The notes beneath the pieces were generated by a model. That model had not been told where the DNA came from. It made no database searches and saw only the letters and a program-made list of their open reading frames with translations. The position numbers were made by a program, and so were the translations under genes. Shown here in pieces: positions 58,032 through 64,000 of a DNA stretch of 64,000 bases; positions within the stretch are counted from its first letter, which is position 1; each line of letters begins with the position of its first letter. The stretch is from assembly GCF_013368755.1 (NCBI RefSeq), contig NC_049561.1, positions 2,294,001-2,358,000 of the forward strand. The letters are read 5' to 3'. The stretch comes from Talaromyces rugulosus (Eukaryota; Ascomycota; Eurotiomycetes; Eurotiales; Trichocomaceae).

Positions 58032-58642
58032 GGTGTAATTGTGTGTCTTGGTGTAGAATGAGGGTGCTAGGTGGCTTCAAAGAAGAAAGAAGGTAAAGTG
58101 GTCTCTGTGTGTCTCAACTCTGAATACCACCAGTGAGTTGAGTATTCCGAGATTGGTAATAGTATGCACAATCTAGATGGCAAGACCAAGTCCCATCCCG
58201 CGAACGCTCCTATGCGCTGAAGCTCAGGTGGTATTTGGTGAACGAGGAGCGGTGGAATCCGCAAGAGACGGGGGTGGGAGAGAGGAGAGGAAGAGAGGAA
58301 ACAGAGAGGGCTGGATGACAGCAAGAAGTAGGAGCTGTTCTCGAGGTGATTGAGGCTGAGCGGTCGTGTTCAAGTCCTCAGGCACCAGGATTCTCGTGAT
58401 TCTGCGCGCCGTGATTGGTCACTTCACGTTCAAGTGGGGCTCCCCCGCCGTTATCGATAAGTGCCCTGGACTAGGCCCAGATAGGAATGGCGCTGTTTTA
58501 TTTTTTGCTTCGAAGACCAAATCCCCCGCCTCGCGATACTCTAGACTCGTGTTTTCGTCAACAAGAGAGACATTGCAGACTGGCCGACTGTGCTACAGGG
58601 AATATTGTTCATTTATTCTCTACCTACCTCTTGACTGGCACC
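58032..58642. promoter_or_regulatory. Shared divergent promoter PPxY gene / trm140
   Basis: About 610 bp between divergent starts. A CCAAT element in reverse (GTGATTGGTCA near 58413) lies next to CACGTT. The trm140 frame is open upstream to 58487, but the added residues (MALFYFLLRRPN...) are not conserved-looking. Confidence 0.45.
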
Positions 58643-59803
58643 ATGCCGGCCCTCCCCGAAGATGGCGACTACGTAACAATCGCCCAGCTAGTGCAACCAC
58701 CGACTGTGCCTGCGTCCGGTGACCCATCGCGCGAGAAGGTCAAGCGAGTAGATCCCTTTATGTTCGGCCAGCGATATCTCGAAGAGGGAACCGACATCTT
58801 CAAATACAATGCGTGGGACCACGTCGACACGGACGACGACTACAAGGCCTATGCCGAACTGCAGTACTCCAAACAGCGCGATAACCCCGCTTCGGATTTC
58901 CACAAGAACCTGTACAACTCGAACCCGGCGAAATTCTGGGATCGGTTTTACAAGAACCACAACCAAAACTTCTTCAAAGACCGAAAATGGCTGCAACAAG
59001 AGTTTCCGATTCTCGCCGAGGTGACGAAAAAGGACGCTGGTCCCAAAGTCGTGCTGGAAGTCGGCGCCGGCGCGGGCAACACGGCGTTTCCGCTGGTTAA
59101 GAATAACGAAAATGAGGAATTCATAGTGCATGCATGTGATTATTCGAAAAACGCAGTCAAGGTCATGCGCGAAAGCGAGGACTACAACGAAAAATATGTG
59201 CGCGCCGATGTGTGGGACGTGACGGCCCAAGGGGAGGATTCGCTGCCGCCAGGTCTGGGGGAAGGCTCGGTCGACGTGATCATTCTCATATTCATCATAT
59301 CTGCGCTGGCGCCAAACCAATGGGACGCAGCGCTGCAAAATGTCTACCGGTTGCTGAAACCGGGCGGATACGTTTTATTCCGTGATTACGGACGTGGCGA
59401 TCTTGCGCAAGTGCGATTTAAAAAGGAACGATTCCTCGACGAGAACTTTTATTGCCGTGGCGACGGAACACGGGTCTACTTTTTCGATGACGAAGAGCTG
59501 AGGAATATCTGGGGTCGCTGGACTCCTGAAAAGGGACTGCAATTGGATGACCCAGCGAAACAGGACAACGAAGAGAAACAAGACGGCGACGAAAAAGAAC
59601 CGATACAATCAACAGAAATACCCGAAAACGGATTCGAGGTGATCAACTTGGCCAAGGACCAGAGACTTCTTGTCAATCGCCAGAAAAAGCTCAAAATGTA
59701 TCGCTGCTGGCTGCAGGCTCGGTTTCGGAAACGGGTTGCGGGCGACCAGCTTGAGGACAATACACCTGAAAAGTTGGCGAAAGATATTGAGACTACACTA
59801 TAG
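58643..59803 (+). CDS. trm140: tRNA (cytosine-32-N3)-methyltransferase, Trm140/METTL2 family
   Basis: Intronless, 386 residues. The family methylates C32 in the anticodon loop of tRNA-Thr and tRNA-Ser using S-adenosylmethionine; in budding yeast the domain is fused to an actin-binding segment (Abp140) by a programmed frameshift. Here a stand-alone form is seen. Landmarks are FMFGQRYLEEGTDIFKYNAWDHV, AKFWDRFYKNHNQNFFKDRKWL (substrate-side N-terminal signature), SAM motif VLEVGAGAGN (137-146), ACDYSKNAV, then LLKPGGYVLFRDYGRGDLAQVRF and YCRGDGTRVYFF. The tail has an acidic low-complexity insert (about 305-325) before VNRQKKLKMYRCWLQARFRK. ATG 58643 (MPALPEDGDY) was chosen; the upstream in-frame ATG at 58487 adds 52 atypical residues. 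Convergent with the Zn2Cys6 gene, 155 bp apart. Confidence 0.92.
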   Translation: MPALPEDGDYVTIAQLVQPPTVPASGDPSREKVKRVDPFMFGQRYLEEGTDIFKYNAWDHVDTDDDYKAYAELQYSKQRDNPASDFHKNLYNSNPAKFWDRFYKNHNQNFFKDRKWLQQEFPILAEVTKKDAGPKVVLEVGAGAGNTAFPLVKNNENEEFIVHACDYSKNAVKVMRESEDYNEKYVRADVWDVTAQGEDSLPPGLGEGSVDVIILIFIISALAPNQWDAALQNVYRLLKPGGYVLFRDYGRGDLAQVRFKKERFLDENFYCRGDGTRVYFFDDEELRNIWGRWTPEKGLQLDDPAKQDNEEKQDGDEKEPIQSTEIPENGFEVINLAKDQRLLVNRQKKLKMYRCWLQARFRKRVAGDQLEDNTPEKLAKDIETTL

Positions 59804-59958
59804 ACTTGGAAAGAATATAGAAACGCTTATATACTTCTCTTTAGATACCAGTTTTTTGTCAATTATTTGGTGTACAGGTGCATACAGGCGTTTATATACT
59901 ATTATTATTACATTCACAAAAAGTCCAAGTCCACCAAGTTGCAATCCAAGACGAGCAC

Positions 59959-61893
59959 TCAAAGAAACTGCTGCGTAAATTGCCTCTGATAATGAAAATC
60001 CTCCTCAATAATCTCTCTGTCTCCATGACTATCAAAAGACGAAACAAAAACGCCCCCCTTTCTTGGCCGCTTGCAAATTACCTTGCCATTCCCATTCAGC
60101 CCATCTTCCAGGGACACCTGAACGCTCTGGAATCGATATGATTCTGCAAGTGGCTGTTTCTCTGCCTGCAGAATGGCTGACGATGACCGTGAATTCCCTG
60201 TTTGCGCGGTATCAGGGTGAAATGCTGTTATTGATGGCGGAGGATTCGTCAAATAAAAATCCCATTCCTCAAGCTCAATGACCTTTTTTGCGGCGGCAGC
60301 GACAGCTGAACCATCCCAGACTACTTCGCGGTGAGGCGCAACGGTTAACAGACGAATCGCTTCTCTCCGAATAGATGGTACTCGGCATTTGAGAGCTATG
60401 TAGTACAATGGAGCAATGAGGCCGATATCAGCACAGAAATTAAGAGGCCCAAGGCGACAATTTCTCCTGTCAAATTCATATTTGACAGGAAGATTCCTCA
60501 TAAAAACCAAATCAGCAACTTTATCGATCAACTCTGCAAAAAGATCATTGTATTTGTCGTAAACCATCTCACTCCAAGACCCATCGAATGAAGGGATTGC
60601 GCCGATCATTATACGAGCCATGATATAGTATGCGCGCAGGATGGCAAGGCCCATGCCTCGGCGGACGTCGAGTGTTGGCAGGAGCATGACAATGGCCCTC
60701 TGGTAAACCTCTCCCCAGCTGTCCAATCCTTGTTGCAATTCATCTCGCTGGTTCAAAAGCAATACAATCATGTCGGGAGACTGGTCGCTCATATCACACT
60801 CCTCAGCAAGATTGATAACGTCATGCAACAGCACCTCCAAATGCTGACGAGCCTCTTCCAGCGTAACGAAGAGATTGGGGGGCTCGTATCTTTGTCGGTG
60901 TCTCGCTTCCCTACCTGTGATATACAAGAATCGAGAGGGATGTCCAAACAAAACAGACTGAACGTTCATTCGCGCCAATGTTTCAAGCAAGTGTTCGTCC
61001 ACCGTAGTGAGATCGGGTGTACGAAGCACCGTATTTGCCATGCTTGGATCATTGTCAATTCGGTGCCGTTTTAAATTCTGAAGCACCTTGATTCCGTGGT
61101 CGATATGTATATTGGCAGTGCTGTAGGTGCCCCTCATCAATTCAATGCAGGTAAATAGAATACACGCAGTCAGTGCAATCTGCACGGATTGGTGGTTTCG
61201 GCTTTGAAAGTGCCCCTGTAGCTGAGCAATAGATTTATTGTAATGCATCAAAGCAAAACGATCCCATTTTTTCATCTCGGAATCACAGTCAAGAAATTTG
61301 GAATCCCACTCGTTGCGCATGGTGGTATGCAACTCCTGACTGCGTTGAGTGGCCGCTAACGCTATAGTGGCATGAAACACCGCTGGCTCAGTGGAGGAAA
61401 TTTGCAGCACAATCCGATCCCAGAAGCCAGAATTGAAAAATCCAGGGATCTTCAACATTGTGCGTACGTGATAGAACTCAAAGCAGCTCGATTCGTCCTT
61501 GGTAGCCTTGGAACGCAGGAACTTCATATCGACATAAGGCAAAAATCCGTGGTTGCAGCTTGCACCATGGCTATTAAACGGAGGAAAAGGGTGCTTTGAC
61601 GTGTTGAGAGACTGGCGAGAGCCATAGTAATTACCGCCGGTGCCCCAGATACCATAGCCCTCGCAAGTACGGCCGGTGGAGATGCATCGATCGCAAACTG
61701 GTCGCTTCTCGTCGCATTTGACTCTACGTGCTCTATAGTGGATAAAATCAATACCAAGAACATATCACCCATCAGTAGGATTCTTTAAGCAGTAAACTTA
61801 CTTGCAGGTTTTGCATCCGGACTTGACGCGTTTGATGCCATGCTTCCTGCCTTTTTGGGAGGCATCATGCGAATCAGCGGAATTTGAGTCCAT
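59959..61893 (-). CDS. Zn2Cys6 transcription factor (Fungal_trans_2-like)
   Basis: Predicted 621-residue nuclear regulator. Exons are 61893-61802 and 61732-59959, with a 69 bp phase-2 intron inside the zinc cluster. Splicing gives cysteines 27, 30, 37, 44, 47 and 54 (SGCKTCKARRVKCDEKRPVC...) with the C-X2-C-X6-C-X6-C-X2-C-X6-C pattern, preceded by a basic stretch (KGRKHGIKRVKS). The long second exon has the helical regulatory domain typical of these factors: ESSCFEFYHVRTM, then FWDRIVLQIS, FHATIALAATQRSQE and ALMHYNKSIAQLQGH. The start is ATG 61893 (MDSNSADSHDASQ), the only nearby start in the zinc-cluster frame. Three CCAAT boxes lie upstream. Its nearest upstream neighbour is the GH62 gene, also minus strand; a regulatory link is untested. 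Confidence 0.9.
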
Positions 61894-62679
61894 GATAAGA
61901 CGTTATACTTTTGGAAAAATGCGCTCCAATTCAGTTGCCTATCGTGCACGTCGGTGGTATTTCTGGAGGAGAAAGAGAAGAAGAGGGGGAAATATTTAAG
62001 AAAATAAAATAGACAGCTGGGAGCAACTGCCAACTGCGCGTAGGACGTCACTGGTCAGTGCCGATATATACGACTGCGGGTCTGCACTTGTGAACCCTGA
62101 TTGGCGGTGGCTTCCGATTAGATTTGTGCGAACCCATTGGTCAGTTCGCAAAAATTGCACTTTCATTGGTTGGCTATTTTAGATTTATGGGCCTTGTACT
62201 AGCTTATTTTTACTGGCGAATCAGGTCATATTCAAGGTGGATCTATTCCCACATGATTGCCCAGCATGTATTATGTATAATGATTATTCTAGATTGATGC
62301 ATAGAAGTTTTACAATTGATAGGCTATGGAGAAGTGCTAATTGACGATCAACAATAGCTTTTAGGTCACTTGTTTCCTAATAATATGTTAACACAACACC
62401 TTGGGAGGCTGTGCCTATGTGAACTGAAATCCATGTGGAAATCTTGAAATTACGCGCCTAGTAAGATACAGACAGCATACTTATTCAATCGACACTATGG
62501 AGTAGCAAAGGGCTGTAAATATATGGTGGAAAAGTAAATTCATATCAAAAAACACACGGATCTTTTTTGCTGACGAGATCCAAACTACAAGTCGGATATT
62601 CTCAAATAGTCCATACTGAACTTGTTGAAGGATCAAGATTGCCAATGTGGATGTGAAATAACAGAATTTCCATCATGCA
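61894..62679. other. Intergenic region, regulator promoter and GH62 3' flank
   Basis: About 790 bp. The proximal 280 bp carry a CCAAT cluster (62100-62169); the rest is AT-rich 3' flank of the GH62 gene. No gene supported. Confidence 0.5.
62100..62169 (-). promoter_or_regulatory. Three CCAAT boxes upstream of the Zn2Cys6 gene
   Basis: On the coding (minus) strand CCAAT occurs at 62104-62100, 62140-62136 and 62169-62165, 207-276 bp upstream of ATG 61893, all in the same orientation. CCAAT is the core bound by the HAP/CBC complex in Aspergillus and relatives. Confidence 0.5.
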
Positions 62680-63666
62680 TTAGTTTTTCAATGTCAGAAG
62701 ACCTGGGCGATAAGGCAAGGAGTTGTAATCGCCACTGGAATCAGGAGATCGCCCTTGGTAGAGGAGCTGCAGGTTGCAAGGATCAATGGGCATAGTATGG
62801 TCAGCGCTGCTACGGATGAGATCACCGCTGCTGATATCATCGGTCCAAGTAGCACCGCTGTTGGCCTTTCCGGCAAATGGTGCTGACTCGGTTGAAGCTT
62901 GCGGTGTCCAGTCACCGCTTAGAGACGTTGCGGTAAATGAGCGAAAGTACCTCCCGTTTGCTCCAATTGCCTCGACTATCATCAAATATTGGTCCTGGCC
63001 CTCGACGGAATACACCTGAACGGCTTCAAACAGATTGTTCCTCGTATCGCTTAGAACGGTGGTTACGGTTGAGTCGAAGGTGCCAGGGAAGTCCTCAAGA
63101 GGAATGCTAGTGCGGTAGATGTTGCCGTCGTCTCCACCAAAGAACAAGTACATGTCGGTGTCGTCGCCAATGAGTGCAGGGTCGATGGGGCCTGTGTCGG
63201 AGCCGGAGAGAGAACCAGAGAAGAGCGGTTGCGGCGATGACCACCCATTTGCGTCTGTAGGATCACTGGATGTCAAATAGCTGAATGGGCTTGATCCCCA
63301 TTCGTAGGCGAGTACCCATATATCCTTTGGAGTAAAATAAAAAATGTTAGGGGCCACGGTGCCGGTATTCATCGTGCTCTGGCTAGCCGAAGCCATGTCA
63401 GACCACTCAGAGAAAAGACCGAAATTCAAGGAGCCATAGCTTTCTGCAGAATTGACATCTGACGAATACACCAGATGCTGGCCGTTATATGGGACATGAC
63501 TAAAATCCTTAAGAGAGAGCAATCCCGACTCTGGTTCCGTCAGTGAATCGGTTGAGGTCCATTCGTACGTCGATGGAAGAGAACAGCTGTCCGTAGTAGC
63601 TCTCCGGACTGATCTGCCAGATGCACCCAGGACCAGTGCCAGGTTCACAGCGGCAAAAAAAATCAT
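62680..63666 (-). CDS. axhA: Secreted GH62 alpha-L-arabinofuranosidase (arabinoxylan arabinofuranohydrolase)
   Basis: Intronless, 328 residues, secreted. GH62 enzymes remove arabinofuranosyl side chains from arabinoxylan by an inverting mechanism. A signal peptide (about 1-17, hydrophobic core [13 protein letters not shown]) precedes a single catalytic domain; no carbohydrate-binding module. Family landmarks are [28 protein letters not shown] (Asp54, probable general base), [30 protein letters not shown] (Asp162), [23 protein letters not shown] (Glu214, probable general acid) and the C-terminal [14 protein letters not shown] with [10 protein letters not shown]. Length is typical for single-domain members. 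It lies next to a Zn2Cys6 regulator gene and fits the cell-wall-degrading set with the esterase and cutinase. Confidence 0.95.
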   Translation of the reverse strand: MIFFAAVNLALVLGASGRSVRRATTDSCSLPSTYEWTSTDSLTEPESGLLSLKDFSHVPYNGQHLVYSSDVNSAESYGSLNFGLFSEWSDMASASQSTMNTGTVAPNIFYFTPKDIWVLAYEWGSSPFSYLTSSDPTDANGWSSPQPLFSGSLSGSDTGPIDPALIGDDTDMYLFFGGDDGNIYRTSIPLEDFPGTFDSTVTTVLSDTRNNLFEAVQVYSVEGQDQYLMIVEAIGANGRYFRSFTATSLSGDWTPQASTESAPFAGKANSGATWTDDISSGDLIRSSADHTMPIDPCNLQLLYQGRSPDSSGDYNSLPYRPGLLTLKN

Positions 63667-64000
63667 CTTGAAATAATTTTGAGGCTTGAAGCTGATAGAA
63701 ATTTGGTGGTGTGAATCAATTGACCCAACATCATGCCGTCGGCCCTTGCTATATAATAACTTCGGGAAATTGATTAGGATAGAGTATCATTTGCTAATTA
63801 GGCTATATTATTGTTTCATCAAAATAAGACGACCTTACGCGGTGCCAACTAGATTATTTATAACATGTGTTCAATGTTACATATAGATATATAACATACA
63901 TGTAAAGCGGCTTTTTTCCCCAGTGCGATGCTAGTTAATAATATTCATTCCCTATTTCTTCACACTTTTTGTTCCCCCAATGATACTCTATACTATTATC
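63667..64000. promoter_or_regulatory. GH62 upstream region
   Basis: AT-rich promoter reaching the right edge of the window. On the minus strand TATTATATAG at about 63758-63749 lies roughly 85 bp before the start codon and is a candidate TATA element. I saw no clear XlnR site (GGCTAAA). Confidence 0.4.

Noticed and set aside
58487..58642. Upstream extension of trm140 by 52 codons
   Set aside because: The added sequence is Arg/Cys-rich, lies in the pyrimidine-rich leader and is not part of the family; ATG 58643 gives the expected start.

Overview
The window is nuclear DNA of a filamentous ascomycete (Pezizomycotina). The evidence is many genes with short GT-AG introns of about 45-100 bp, fungal-only families (Zn2Cys6 regulators, a CFEM receptor, cutinase, GH62, ATG28) and NACHT-ankyrin debris. 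Gene content and intron style fit Eurotiales (Aspergillus/Penicillium/Talaromyces type), but genus and species cannot be fixed by eye. I rebuilt exon structures by reading splice sites and checking that phase and family motifs continue across each junction.

Layout. 1-3.1 kb: divergent pair rpn2 (proteasome; runs off the left edge) and an ATG28-like autophagy gene. 4.4-12.2 kb: Zn2Cys6 regulator, secreted CE1-type acetylxylan esterase, secreted cutinase and a CFEM/Pth11-like receptor whose 3' end is broken. 12.2-17.9 kb: a decay island holding a two-stop pseudogene, a NACHT-ankyrin relic, a one-stop hypothetical gene and AT-rich repeats. 18.4-26.6 kb: two single-pass surface proteins flanking a disordered protein. 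28.5-31.1 kb: a ten-exon type-B carboxylesterase. 32.9-35.3 kb: a luciferase-domain protein convergent with type I phosphomannose isomerase. 36.0-36.9 kb: a paralogue of the disordered protein at 21.3 kb. 39.2-47.6 kb: dense housekeeping block with a patatin lipase, COX10, MPDU1, MED8 and an alpha/beta hydrolase. 47.6-55.9 kb: about 8 kb with no intact gene. 55.9-63.7 kb: BTB protein, PPxY protein, Trm140-type tRNA methyltransferase, a second Zn2Cys6 regulator and a secreted GH62 arabinofuranosidase.

How the genes fit together. Housekeeping genes sit in divergent pairs with shared promoters (rpn2/atg28, COX10/MPDU1, MED8/hydrolase, PPxY protein/trm140). The secreted plant-polymer enzymes (acetylxylan esterase, cutinase, GH62) lie in looser regions, two of them next to an orphan Zn2Cys6 regulator. 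The strongest unusual signals are the decay island, where every in-frame stop is one C-to-T (or G-to-A) step from a sense codon, the paralogous SR[F/W]GDV family, and a recurrent intergenic palindrome ATCAATTGAT. I found no convincing tRNA, rRNA, CRISPR or intact transposon, and nothing I would call a proven new system.
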